Source: Frigoribacterium sp. CG_9.8
Lineage (GTDB): Bacteria; Actinomycetota; Actinomycetes; Actinomycetales; Microbacteriaceae
Reading direction: 5' to 3'
Length of the DNA: 64,000 bases
Assembly: GCF_015751965.1 (NCBI RefSeq)
Contig: NZ_JADOVH010000004.1
Span: forward strand, 239,919-303,918
Each line of letters opens with the position of its first letter. The stretch's first letter is position 1. Under the pieces are notes generated by a model. The model saw nothing but the letters and a program-made list of their open reading frames with translations. It was not told where the DNA came from and did not search any database. Of the stretch, positions 46,706-56,795 are shown one piece after another. Position numbers and translations under genes: made by a program.

Positions 46706-47164
46706 ATGGCAAAGTGCAGGAACTGTGGGGCTGCGCTCGATTCGAGCTGGAAGTTCTGCACCACCTGCGGCTCCGCCATCCCGGCTGCGAGCAAGGCGAG
46801 CACCACAGTGTCGACCCCGCAGGGCAGCAGCACGCAGAACACCAGCACGCAGAACAGCAGCACGCACGGGCCGTCCGCTCCTGTGATCCCAGAACGCGAG
46901 CCGATCCCAGAACGCGAGCCGATCCCGCAGCGTGAGCCGATCCCGCAGCGTGAACCGATCCCGCAGCGCGAGCCGATCCCGCAGCGCGAGCCGATCCCGC
47001 AGCGCGAGCCGATCCCATCGGCTATCCGCTCTGACGAACCAGACGATGGTCCACTGCCTCGCCCTCGGATGGATGCCGCCCTCATCTTCGGCATCGCCGT
47101 GGCGATCGGCGGCGGCATACTGATCATCATCGTGGCGATCGCCCTCTTCAGTCCGCGAGGTTGA
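46706..47164 (+). CDS. Zinc-ribbon membrane protein with a Pro-rich repeat
   Basis: 152 aa. An N-terminal zinc ribbon (CRNCG at residues 4-8, FCTTCG at 18-23), then a Ser/Thr/Gln linker, seven IPxREP repeats (about 60-102), and one transmembrane helix near the C-terminus (LIFGIAVAIGGGILIIIVAIALF). Topology and role are unknown; such proteins often hold the ribbon in the cytoplasm. A second membrane protein follows immediately. Confidence 0.72.
   Translation: MAKCRNCGAALDSSWKFCTTCGSAIPAASKASTTVSTPQGSSTQNTSTQNSSTHGPSAPVIPEREPIPEREPIPQREPIPQREPIPQREPIPQREPIPQREPIPSAIRSDEPDDGPLPRPRMDAALIFGIAVAIGGGILIIIVAIALFSPRG
46826..46870 (+). repeat. 15-bp tandem repeats in the zinc-ribbon gene
   Basis: Three 15-bp units of the form AGCAGCACGCAGAAC, coding STQNT/STQNS/STHG-like blocks. 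Confidence 0.75.
46886..47011 (+). repeat. Seven 18-bp tandem repeats in the zinc-ribbon gene
   Basis: Seven in-frame units similar to ATCCCGCAGCGCGAGCCG, coding IPQREP or IPEREP. The first two units differ (AGAA for GCAG) from the last five. Confidence 0.95.
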
Positions 47165-47168
47165 TGGC

Positions 47169-47666
47169 GTGGGCTCCGCAGTGCGCCGGCAAGAACCGAC
47201 CGCGGAGCTTCAGCTGCGCTGGGGAGGCTATCGCGGTCGCCATGCCGGAGCACTCGCGCTCATCGTCGGTGGTGCCCTTCTGCTGCAGGCAGGATCCGTC
47301 TATGCAAACGGCCTGATCGTGGTTGGCGCTTGCGCTCACATTGCCGGGTGGCTGATCGTGCCGGCTCGGGGTGTTGCTCGCGCCGCGGTTGTTGGTCCGA
47401 GTGTGCTCCTCGTCGGCGCTCTGCTGCTCGGATCGGTAGCCGCTGTGCTGCTCGCCGCCCCCCTCGCCTTCTGGCTGCTGCTGCGACAGCGCCCGGGGGC
47501 GAGCTACCTGGCCACACTGCTCCCGGTGGCGAGTGGACTGATGCTCGCACTGCTCTATCCGCAATATGGCAACGGTGCGATCGTGGTCGGTGTCTCGCTG
47601 GTGGTGATCGTCGGCGCGGCCTGGATCGCGCGCTGGATCGCGGTGCGCACGCACCTGCGGCAATAG
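47169..47666 (+). CDS. Integral membrane protein of unknown function
   Basis: 165 aa, about five hydrophobic helices (residues 27-43, 46-62, 70-100, 110-128, 135-155). No recognised family. GTG start 5 nt after the zinc-ribbon stop, with GAGG upstream, so both genes are one operon. The N-terminus is hydrophilic. Confidence 0.62.
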   Translation: MGSAVRRQEPTAELQLRWGGYRGRHAGALALIVGGALLLQAGSVYANGLIVVGACAHIAGWLIVPARGVARAAVVGPSVLLVGALLLGSVAAVLLAAPLAFWLLLRQRPGASYLATLLPVASGLMLALLYPQYGNGAIVVGVSLVVIVGAAWIARWIAVRTHLRQ

Positions 47667-47702
47667 CAGGGCAATGCCCAGCCTCTCCGAGCCCTCGGCC
47701 GA

Positions 47703-47708
47703 TAAGCT
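47703..47708 (+). promoter_or_regulatory. Candidate -10 box of BI-1 gene (leaderless)
   Basis: TAAGCT ends 6 nt before the GTG at 47715. Confidence 0.45.
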
Positions 47709-47714
47709 GAGGAC

Positions 47715-48545
47715 GTGCCCACATCAAACCCCGCATTCAACCGCTCCCCCGCATTCTCAGAGAATCGCGATGTCGTGGCGAAACTGCAGGCGAATCCTGT
47801 GGCGAAAGTGTCAACCGAGGGCATGACCGCTGCCCAGTTGACCGAGCTGTACAGTGTGCCCTCTGCCACGCCGTCCGACACGGACCGCATGTCCTACGAA
47901 GACACCATGGTCAAGATCACGATCTCCTTCGTGATACTGCTCGTCGGTGCCGCAGTCGGCTGGTTCATCCCGGCGCTCGCACTGCCGGCGGCCATCGTCG
48001 GCTTCGGGCTCGCCCTGGTGAACATCTTCAAGAAGAAGCCCTCACCGGCGCTGATACTGAGCTACGCCGCGGTCGAGGGAATCTTCGTCGGTGGCATCAC
48101 GGTCTTCTTTGAATCCAAGTTCCCCGGCATCGCCGTTCAGGCGGTACTCGGAACCCTGGTCGTCGTCGGTGTGACTCTGGCTCTGTTCGTGAGCGGCAAG
48201 ATTCGCGCGTCGAAGCGGGCCACCAAAGTCTTCCTGATCGCGATGATCGGCTACGGCGTCTTCTCGCTGATCAACTTCATCGGGGTAGCAACCGGCCTCA
48301 ACTCCGATCCCTACGGCATGAGTGGAAGCTTCAGCATCGCCGGCATTCCGCTCGGCGTCATCCTCGGCCCGCTCGTCATCATCATGGCGGCGTACTCCCT
48401 CGTGCTCGACTTTGACAGCATCAAGACCGGAGTTCAGCGCGGCGCGGCTCGCATCTACAGCTGGACCGCCGCCTTCGGCATCATGGTAACCGTCGTCTGG
48501 CTGTACCTCGAGATCCTGCGCCTGCTGGCCCTACTGCGCCGCTAA
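47715..48545 (+). CDS. Bax inhibitor-1/YccA-family membrane protein
   Basis: 276 aa, seven helices after a hydrophilic N-terminus of about 65 residues. YAAVEGIFVGGITVFFES and LVLDFDSIKTGV (the acidic pair in the last helices) are typical of the actinobacterial BI-1 clade. Family members are proposed ion/calcium leak channels; role here unknown. GTG start, probably leaderless. Confidence 0.9.
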   Translation: MPTSNPAFNRSPAFSENRDVVAKLQANPVAKVSTEGMTAAQLTELYSVPSATPSDTDRMSYEDTMVKITISFVILLVGAAVGWFIPALALPAAIVGFGLALVNIFKKKPSPALILSYAAVEGIFVGGITVFFESKFPGIAVQAVLGTLVVVGVTLALFVSGKIRASKRATKVFLIAMIGYGVFSLINFIGVATGLNSDPYGMSGSFSIAGIPLGVILGPLVIIMAAYSLVLDFDSIKTGVQRGAARIYSWTAAFGIMVTVVWLYLEILRLLALLRR

Positions 48546-48610
48546 AGTCCCACCAGCGCCCCAGCATCCCGCGGCGTCCCACGCTACCCATTCGTGGGTC
48601 GCAATCCTCA

Positions 48611-48667
48611 CGAACTGCGCCAAGTTGTCGCTCTATCGCCGCTATAGCGACACGATGCCGCAGTTCG
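48611..48667. terminator. Nested hairpin between BI-1 and guaA genes
   Basis: Outer arms CGAACTGCG/CGCAGTTCG and inner arms GTCGCTCTA/TATAGCGAC (one mismatch) form a long imperfect hairpin between convergent genes. A GGTCAGC triplet repeat follows. No T-run. Confidence 0.55.
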
Positions 48668-48703
48668 CGGCACCGTGGTCAGCGGTCAGCGGTCAGCGGC
48701 GAG

Positions 48704-50285
<1,582 letters not shown>

Positions 50286-50290
<5 letters not shown>

Positions 50291-50735
50291 GATTAGTTAC
50301 CTCCGAGGGAGCAGCCGCAGCCGCCTGTTCGAGCTCGGCGAGCTCGAGGCGCACGCGACGCGTGATGAAGTGCTCGACGATGAAGGAGAGGAATGGAACA
50401 ACACCACCGAGCGCGATCTGGATGAATCGGAGGAACGGCCAGCGCATGAAACTCCACAGCCGGAAGTCGGCGAAGAGGTAAACCACATACAACCACCCAT
50501 GCGCGATGAGGATCGCCGTGGACAGGTTGATCGCGCTCACTGTGCCGTCCGGCACCAGCGCGAGCAGGCCTTGCGAACCACCGAGTTCGATTTCCCGCTG
50601 GATGGGCGTGTACTTGAGCACCATCTCGAGAACGAGGAGCAACAGCAGCGTGCCGGTGACATAGGAGGACACCCGGTACCACTTCACCGCCCCGCGGATT
50701 TTCGGGAAGTCAGACAGTCGGGGTCGAAGCGCCAT
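50286..50735 (-). CDS. DUF3817 membrane protein
   Basis: 149 aa with three or four helices; segments [24 protein letters not shown] and [22 protein letters not shown] are those of DUF3817 (COG/SURF-type membrane proteins beside guaA in actinobacteria). Function unknown. Its TAG stop overlaps the guaA ATT by one base. ATG start 4 nt after the SURF1 stop. Confidence 0.88.
50300..50304 (-). promoter_or_regulatory. Ribosome site that decides the guaA start
   Basis: GGAGG inside the last codons of the DUF3817 gene, 9 nt before ATT (50290-50288) and 6 nt before ATC (50293-50291), the only plausible initiation codons. Confidence 0.6.
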
Positions 50736-50739
50736 TGGG

Positions 50740-51591
50740 CTAGTTTACCTGCGCCGGTTTGGCTTCCGCAGCGGTGCTCGCCGCCGCGTGTGCCTCCTCG
50801 GCCTCTTCCCGCTCCCGCTCCCAGGTGTCGCGCACGAGGCGGTACCAGAGGAAGATCGCGAAGCCGGCAAAAACCACCCACTCGACGGCGTAGAAGATAT
50901 TCAGCAGATTGAGTTCGACGGCCGACGACGGCTTCGGCGAATCGATCCGCGTGAGGCCCTGCGCAGCGACGGCCGACGTGAGGTAACCGCCGTAGATTCC
51001 CGCAGCATCCGGAATCTTCCACGTGTTGAGGAACGCCCCGGGCGTCATCGTCGAGAGCTTGCCGCGTTCGAAGTCGCTGTCCTGCGGACCTTCCGCGGGA
51101 ATGTAGCGTCCCGTGATCGGCACTGCCGACCCACTAGCTTCCGCCCCGAGGGTCGTGAGGGCCGTGAGAGCGGATGCTGCACCGGCCCGATCCGCAGACC
51201 ATCCGACCGCCACAGCCAGCCCAGCCGTTTCGCCGGGATTCGCCGTGCCAGAACCCAATTCTGCGGAGAAGTGGCCCACGACCCAGTAGCCGGCGGTTCC
51301 GGCATTCAACCGATCACTCACGATCGAATAGTCCACCGCGTTCCAGCGTCCGGTCACGGTCACGAGCTGCGCGGTCGCACGGTCGGTCACGGGCGACTGT
51401 GGCTTCGCGACATCCTGCAGCGGCAACACCGTCTCGGTATCGCGCTCGATCACAGTACCGGTGGCGATCGCCCGCGCGAGCTGCCACTGGCTGAGTCCGG
51501 CGAACCCGGCAGCCACCAGTAGCGCGAGCACAAGTGCCGCGATCCATCGAGGGCGGCGAGCGACCGTCCATACTGTCTCTGCCTCGGTCAT
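50740..51591 (-). CDS. SURF1-family cytochrome oxidase assembly protein
   Basis: 283 aa. Two transmembrane helices, at about 18-36 and 235-255, bracket a periplasmic SURF1 domain, containing LSQWQLARA, VTGRWN and GRYIPAEGP. It aids haem-copper oxidase assembly. ATG at 51591, 4 nt after the antiporter stop. The C-terminal tail is Glu/Ala-rich. Confidence 0.88.
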   Translation of the reverse strand: MTEAETVWTVARRPRWIAALVLALLVAAGFAGLSQWQLARAIATGTVIERDTETVLPLQDVAKPQSPVTDRATAQLVTVTGRWNAVDYSIVSDRLNAGTAGYWVVGHFSAELGSGTANPGETAGLAVAVGWSADRAGAASALTALTTLGAEASGSAVPITGRYIPAEGPQDSDFERGKLSTMTPGAFLNTWKIPDAAGIYGGYLTSAVAAQGLTRIDSPKPSSAVELNLLNIFYAVEWVVFAGFAIFLWYRLVRDTWEREREEAEEAHAAASTAAEAKPAQVN

Positions 51592-51595
51592 GTGT

Positions 51596-52954
51596 TCAAT
51601 ATTCCGGATCCCTGGTGCGTTCAGCCTGCGCATCTGACTGCAGCATCGCCTGCTGGATCAGCCGGTCGGCTGCGGTGACTGCATGATCGGGGTCTCCGGC
51701 ATCGAGCCCCGCGGTCGCCGCTTCGACCAGGGCGATATTTTCCTCCGCCATCATGACGTTTGGCTTGGCTGCGGCCCTGTTCTTTTTCTTTTTGGTGCGC
51801 AGGATGACGGCGCCGATCTTCTCAGAATTGGCCGCCAGGATCGGTCCGATGATCGACATCACCAGAACGTAGAGACCGGCGAACGGCACGATCCGACTGT
51901 CGAGACCCGCGCTGATCGACAGTGTCGCGAGGATGAGCGCGAACTCGCCGCGGTTTTGCAGGATTGCTGTGGCGTTGATACCGGCCTGCGGTCCGAGCTT
52001 ATTGAGCCGGGCAACGAACTGGCCGGCAATCGTGTTGAGTAGCACCGTCATCGCGACCGCACCGGCCACCGGGAGGAAGACGGTGGGAAACTGCGAGATA
52101 TTGAGCGTGAGCCCGAAATTCAGGAAGAAAAAGGCGCCGAAGACATCCCGCATCGGCAGCGAGAATTGCTCGATCTTCGAGCGGTACTTGGTGGCGCCGA
52201 GCACGAGCCCGATCAGGAACGCGCCGATCGCATCCGTGACGCCGAGCAACTCGCCGATGCCTCCGAAGCCCACCGCGAGCCCGAAGAACAGGATGGTGAA
52301 GAGCTCGTCATCCTTTGTGCGGAAAAGTTTAGACACCCATTTACCGCCCCAGCGCGCAATGGTGAACATCACCACGAGGAACAGAAACGATATTCCCAGT
52401 TTGCCGACTACCGGCCAGATTGCCGTCTCACCGCTGAGGACGACACCCACGATGGCGAGATAGACCGCGATGAAGATGTCTTCGACCACAGTGACACCGA
52501 GGATCATCGGCGTCTCGCGGTTGGGAAGCCGATTGAGCTCGATGAGGAGCTTGGTGACGATGGCGCTCGATGAGGTCGCGGTGATACCGGCGATGATCAG
52601 AGCTTCACGGGTACCCCAGCCGACCCAGAATCCGAAGGCGAAACCGACAGCCATGTTCACCGCGATGTACGACCCGCCGGAGACGATTAGCTTGCCGGCG
52701 TTACCGAAGAACTCATCCTGGTCGAACTCGATGCCCAGGTTGAACAGCAGCAGGATCAGTCCGAAGACCGCAATCAATTCGATCTTGCCGGAATCGAAGT
52801 TGAGAGGGAACCATCCGGTGTTCGGGCTGGCCAGCAAGCCGACCAGCATGTAGACCGGAATGGCTGGCAAGCCGATCAGCTTGCCCAACCGACCAAAAAC
52901 ATAGGCAATGAGCAGGAGTGCTCCGAGAATCGCGAGCTCTTCGCCCAGATGCAC
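51596..52954 (-). CDS. CPA2 K+/H+ antiporter (KhtU-like)
   Basis: 452 aa, about 12 helices. ITATSSSAIVTKLL and the acidic pair in GVTVVEDIFIAVYL (ion site), plus VTDAIGAFLIGLVLGA, mark the monovalent cation:proton antiporter-2 family. No RCK domain is attached; the next gene upstream supplies it. ATG start 2 nt after that gene. It probably exports K+ or Na+ at alkaline pH. Confidence 0.9.
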   Translation of the reverse strand: MHLGEELAILGALLLIAYVFGRLGKLIGLPAIPVYMLVGLLASPNTGWFPLNFDSGKIELIAVFGLILLLFNLGIEFDQDEFFGNAGKLIVSGGSYIAVNMAVGFAFGFWVGWGTREALIIAGITATSSSAIVTKLLIELNRLPNRETPMILGVTVVEDIFIAVYLAIVGVVLSGETAIWPVVGKLGISFLFLVVMFTIARWGGKWVSKLFRTKDDELFTILFFGLAVGFGGIGELLGVTDAIGAFLIGLVLGATKYRSKIEQFSLPMRDVFGAFFFLNFGLTLNISQFPTVFLPVAGAVAMTVLLNTIAGQFVARLNKLGPQAGINATAILQNRGEFALILATLSISAGLDSRIVPFAGLYVLVMSIIGPILAANSEKIGAVILRTKKKKNRAAAKPNVMMAEENIALVEAATAGLDAGDPDHAVTAADRLIQQAMLQSDAQAERTRDPEY

Positions 52955-52956
52955 CT

Positions 52957-53493
52957 CTAGCCCCTGGGCGGTGGGTCGACGGGAGTCCTGGTGGCAAATG
53001 CGATCTCACCGGTGCGGTAGAAGTTGAAGGCCTTGTTCACCTTCTCAGGGGAGCCAGCGACCACGAGTGTGTCGCCGGGAAAGACCTTGAAGTCGTCGGC
53101 GGGAGCCGGGTTCGCTGACTCGCCGCGCACCACCGCGACGACCGTCAGGCCCACGACGCCATGGGAGGCGAGGTTGCCCAGCTGTTGGCCGGCGATATGG
53201 TCGTCGTAGTCCACCGTGAACCAGTCGATGGAAAGACCGGGGATCTGATCGAGCTTGTCGAGGCCCTCCGTGATGCGGGTACCACCGAGCAGTTCGGCGA
53301 GGGTGTGAGCCTCGTCTTCGCTCAGGCGCAGTGAAACCTTGCTGGCATCCGATCCATCTTCCTCATCGGCAAAGGTGATCAGATCACTGTGTCCGGAGCG
53401 GTGGGTGATGACGCCAGCCTTGCCGCCATCAGCGGTGACGAAGGTGTGAAGAACACCCACACCCGGGAGTTTCACCCGTCGGACATCGACCAT
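52957..53493 (-). CDS. Antiporter regulatory subunit with RCK_C domain (KhtT-like)
   Basis: 178 aa. N-terminal region (1-90) has no clear family; the C-terminal RCK_C/TrkA_C domain (about 100-165) shows VVAVVRGESANPAPADDFKVFPGDTLVVAGSP. By analogy with KhtTU it gates the antiporter by binding c-di-AMP or nucleotide. ATG at 53493 has AAAGGG upstream. Ends 2 nt before the antiporter ATG. Confidence 0.87.
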   Translation of the reverse strand: MVDVRRVKLPGVGVLHTFVTADGGKAGVITHRSGHSDLITFADEEDGSDASKVSLRLSEDEAHTLAELLGGTRITEGLDKLDQIPGLSIDWFTVDYDDHIAGQQLGNLASHGVVGLTVVAVVRGESANPAPADDFKVFPGDTLVVAGSPEKVNKAFNFYRTGEIAFATRTPVDPPPRG

Positions 53494-53581
53494 TGTGCGC
53501 ACCCTTTCAGGACCCGTATAAATCGACCCTCAGTCTACCGTGACGCCCCTGAGCCGCTCCCGTCTAGAACTCAGGCGGCCA

Positions 53582-53603
53582 GGTGTGGGCGCGCGCCCGC
53601 ACC
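53582..53603 (-). terminator. GC-rich palindrome after glpD
   Basis: GGTGTGGGCG/CGCCCGCACC palindrome 9 nt after the glpD stop. No T-run. Confidence 0.45.
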
Positions 53604-53611
53604 CTCTGTAA

Positions 53612-55342
53612 CTACCTGGTGGAGATGATGTCCGGCGCTTCGAGCCGCACTCGATCAGCCGACTCGTCATCGGGTTCGAGCTGGCTGTCCCGCTCGGCCT
53701 GAACGCGCTTGAGGTAGTTGCTGGTCTCATGACCAACCTTCCCGGCATCCCAGCCCAGAACATCGCCCATGAGCTTGGCCGCGACTGGGGCTGCGGAGAT
53801 TCCCCGATCCCAGGCTTCGATCGAGATGCGGGTGCGGCGCGCGAGCACATCCTCGAGGTGCAGGGCGCCCTCGTGCGTTGCCGCGTAGACCACCTCGGCC
53901 TCGATGTAGTCGTCAGCTCCGGGAAGTGGGGTGCTGAGCGAGGGCGTCTGGCGGATCAGGTCCAGCAGCTCATCCGTCATCACGCCATAACGGTTCAGCA
54001 GGTGCTCGATGCGCACCGTATGCATTCCGAACGCCTGAGCGATCTTCGCCCGTCTATTCCACGCCGCCTGGTAGCCCTCCGCTCCCAGCAGTGCGATGTC
54101 CTGGGTCACGCTCGGGGGCACATTTGCATCGAGCGACGCTGCTGCCGCGTCGATGGCATCCTTCGCCATAATGCGGTAGGTGGTCCACTTTCCGCCAGCG
54201 ACGACGACGAGGCCAGGCACGCTGTGCGCCACGATGTGCTCCCTCGAGAGCTTCGAGGTCTGGTCTGACTCACCGGCAAGCAGCGGACGGAGCCCCGCGT
54301 AGACACCCTCGACATCATCCCGGGTGAGCTTGACTGCGAGAACCTCATTGACATGCTCGAGGATGTAGTCGATGTCTGCAGCGGTCGCGGCCGGGTGCGA
54401 TTTGTCGAGGTGCCAATCGGTATCAGTCGTGCCAATCAGCCAGTGACGGCCCCACGGGATCACGAACAGCACGCTCTTCTCTGTGCGAAGCAGCAGCCCC
54501 ATGCTCGACTGGAAACGATCGCGCGGAACGACCAGGTGCACGCCTTTGGATGCCCGCACCTTGAATTGCCCGCGCTCACCAACCATCGACTGGGTGTCAT
54601 CAGTCCAGACACCGGTCGCGTTCACGACCTGCTTAGCGCGGATCTCGAACTTCTCGCCGGTTTCCACATCGTGGGCTGTGGCGCCGACCACTCGCTCACC
54701 GACCTTGATGAAACCTTCGATGCGCACCCTGCTGGCAACGTGGGCGCCATAAAAAGATGCCGTCCGGGCCAGGCTCGCAACGTAGCGTGCGTCATCCACC
54801 TGGGCGTCGTAGTAGGTGATGCCGCCGATCAGCGCGTCGTTGGCGAGGCTCGGGATGGAGCGCATCACTTGCGTCTTGGAGAGGTGGCGGTGATGGGGAA
54901 CGCCGGGTGGGCGACCGCCGCTATAGCTGAAGATGTCGTACAGGAGCATGCCCGCCCCGATATAGAGCCGCTCGATGACGCGCTTCTTGAGCGGGTAAAG
55001 GAAGCGCACCGGCTTGACCAGATGGGGAGCGAGCCGCTGCAGCAGAAGACCCCGCTCGATGAGAGCCTCGCGCACGAGTCGAAAATCCAGCTGCTCGAGA
55101 TAGCGGATGCCACCGTGTACGAGCTTCGACGACCGACTCGACGTGCCGCTGGCCCAATCCCGTGCCTCGACCATCCCAACACTCAAACCGCGGGTTACCG
55201 CGTCGAGGGCACAGCCTGTGCCGACAATTCCACCCCCCACGACCAGAATGTCGAGTTCTTTTTCCTTGAGCGCGGCTATGGCGGCAGCGCGCTCATCCGG
55301 TCCCAGTTTCGATGAACGGGTAACCGTCTTCAGTCTGGCCAT
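53612..55342 (-). CDS. glpD: Aerobic glycerol-3-phosphate dehydrogenase
   Basis: 576-aa FAD enzyme of the inner membrane surface; oxidises G3P to DHAP and passes electrons to quinones. FAD site DILVVGGGIVGTGCALDAVTRGL, the signature ASGTSSRSSKLVHGGIRYLEQ, SKGVHLVVPRDRF, and the DAO_C domain near the end. It completes the GlpF-GlpK pathway found at 33 kb, though it is located here in the guanine block. ATG start. Confidence 0.96.
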   Translation of the reverse strand: MARLKTVTRSSKLGPDERAAAIAALKEKELDILVVGGGIVGTGCALDAVTRGLSVGMVEARDWASGTSSRSSKLVHGGIRYLEQLDFRLVREALIERGLLLQRLAPHLVKPVRFLYPLKKRVIERLYIGAGMLLYDIFSYSGGRPPGVPHHRHLSKTQVMRSIPSLANDALIGGITYYDAQVDDARYVASLARTASFYGAHVASRVRIEGFIKVGERVVGATAHDVETGEKFEIRAKQVVNATGVWTDDTQSMVGERGQFKVRASKGVHLVVPRDRFQSSMGLLLRTEKSVLFVIPWGRHWLIGTTDTDWHLDKSHPAATAADIDYILEHVNEVLAVKLTRDDVEGVYAGLRPLLAGESDQTSKLSREHIVAHSVPGLVVVAGGKWTTYRIMAKDAIDAAAASLDANVPPSVTQDIALLGAEGYQAAWNRRAKIAQAFGMHTVRIEHLLNRYGVMTDELLDLIRQTPSLSTPLPGADDYIEAEVVYAATHEGALHLEDVLARRTRISIEAWDRGISAAPVAAKLMGDVLGWDAGKVGHETSNYLKRVQAERDSQLEPDDESADRVRLEAPDIISTR

Positions 55343-55498
55343 CTGTGCCTCCGTCAGTTATGCGTCTCCGCACCTTCGGTATTGCTTTCGATCTGCAGTG
55401 CCTGGCTGCACTTCCCGTGCGCACTTCCAGTCTGTACTGCTGGCCGCCACTTGTGGATTTTATTTCTGGCCGCTGCGGGTGGGGCCTACGTGTTGGTC

Positions 55499-56617
55499 CT
55501 ACTTTTGGTAGGGCGCGACCACCACTTCGACCCGCTGGAATTCCTTGAGGTCGGAGTATCCGGTGATTGCCATCGATCGACGCAGCGCGCCGACGAGGTT
55601 GACCGTGCCATCCGCAACTGTGGATGGTCCGAACAGGATCTGTTCGAGCGGTGCAACCTGTCCGACTTCGACTCGGTTGCCGCGCGGGAATTCGCTGTGG
55701 TGCGCCTCAGCTCCCCAGTGCCATCCGCCCCCGGGTGCCTCGTTCGCACGAGCGAGCGTCGAGCCGAGCATCACTGCATCCGCTCCGACGGAGAACGCCT
55801 TGGCGATGTCCCCCGAGGTGCCAAGACCCCCGTCGGCGATCACGTGCACATAGCGTCCGCCGGATTCATCCATGTAATCACGGCGCGCACCCGCGACATC
55901 CGCCACCGCAGTAGCCATCGGAGCGTGGATGCCGAGACTCGCGCGCGTCGTCGATGCCGCTCCCCCGCCAAAGCCGACGAGCACACCAGCCGCACCCGTT
56001 CGCATCAGGTGCAGTGCCGGCGTATATCCCGCCGCGCCACCGACGATCACGGGTACATCGAGTTCGTAGATGAATTTCTTGAGGTTGAGCGGCTCTTGGT
56101 TCTGGGAGACGTGTTCGGCGCTCACGGTCGTCCCGCGGATCACGAACAGGTCAACGCCGGCCTCGATCACGGTCTTGTGCAGCTCCTGGGTGCGCTGGGG
56201 AGAGAGCGCTGCGGCGACGGTAACCCCGGCGGCGCGGATTTCAGCGAGGCGGGAGATCACCAGCTCCGGCTTGATCGGCTCGGCATAGATTTTCTGCATG
56301 CGGCGGATCGCCTCGCTCGGTGCGAGTGCCCGGATCTCTGCAAGCAGTGGCTCCGGGTCGTCGTAGCGCGTCCAAAGCCCTTCGAGATCGAGCACCCCGA
56401 GACCACCGAGGTTGCCCATGAGTATCGCCGTGGCGGGAGATACGACCGAGTCCATCGGAGCCGCAATGAACGGGATCGAAAACTGGTATGCGTCAATCCC
56501 CCAGCCGACCGACACATCCTTCGGGTCCCGGGTGCGGCGATTCGGCACAATGGCGATGTCATCGAAGGCAAACACCCGGCGAGCGCGCTTAGCGCGGCCG
56601 ATCTCTACGTCACTCAC
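55499..56617 (-). CDS. guaB3: GuaB3-family IMP dehydrogenase-related protein
   Basis: 372 aa, IMPDH/GMPR fold without CBS domains. VFAFDDIAIVPNRRTRDPKDVSV and AAPMDSVVSPATA are the N-terminal signature of GuaB3. The catalytic-loop segment reads GFGGGAASTTR, so Ser replaces the Cys found in GuaB (SICTTR). Reported family activities include GMP reductase; with no visible catalytic Cys here, function is unsure. GTG at 56617 has GTAGGG upstream. Confidence 0.9.
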   Translation of the reverse strand: MSDVEIGRAKRARRVFAFDDIAIVPNRRTRDPKDVSVGWGIDAYQFSIPFIAAPMDSVVSPATAILMGNLGGLGVLDLEGLWTRYDDPEPLLAEIRALAPSEAIRRMQKIYAEPIKPELVISRLAEIRAAGVTVAAALSPQRTQELHKTVIEAGVDLFVIRGTTVSAEHVSQNQEPLNLKKFIYELDVPVIVGGAAGYTPALHLMRTGAAGVLVGFGGGAASTTRASLGIHAPMATAVADVAGARRDYMDESGGRYVHVIADGGLGTSGDIAKAFSVGADAVMLGSTLARANEAPGGGWHWGAEAHHSEFPRGNRVEVGQVAPLEQILFGPSTVADGTVNLVGALRRSMAITGYSDLKEFQRVEVVVAPYQK

Positions 56618-56703
56618 GGGGACAACCCTACCTGCGGTACGCGACGGGGGATGCTCGCGCTGCGGTTGGGCAGGCGGGCGGGCAGAGCGGGGGGGATCAA
56701 TCC

Positions 56704-56759
56704 GGGCGAGTTCGGACATTCCGGGCCAGCGTGCCGACCCGGGGTGTCCGAAGTGGCCC
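56704..56759. repeat. 56-bp palindromic repeat, copy 1
   Basis: Starts GGGCGAGTTC, ends GGCCC; imperfect palindrome around CCAGCGTGCC. 49 of 56 bases match copy 2 at 57907. Located after the AbiEi-like gene (minus strand), before guaB3. Confidence 0.85.
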
Positions 56760-56795
56760 ACGGTTGCAAGATCTCCGACACCCGAGCCCGCGGTT

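Noticed and set aside
46886..47011. CRISPR-like array
   Set aside because: Units are directly adjacent 18-bp in-frame codons without spacers.
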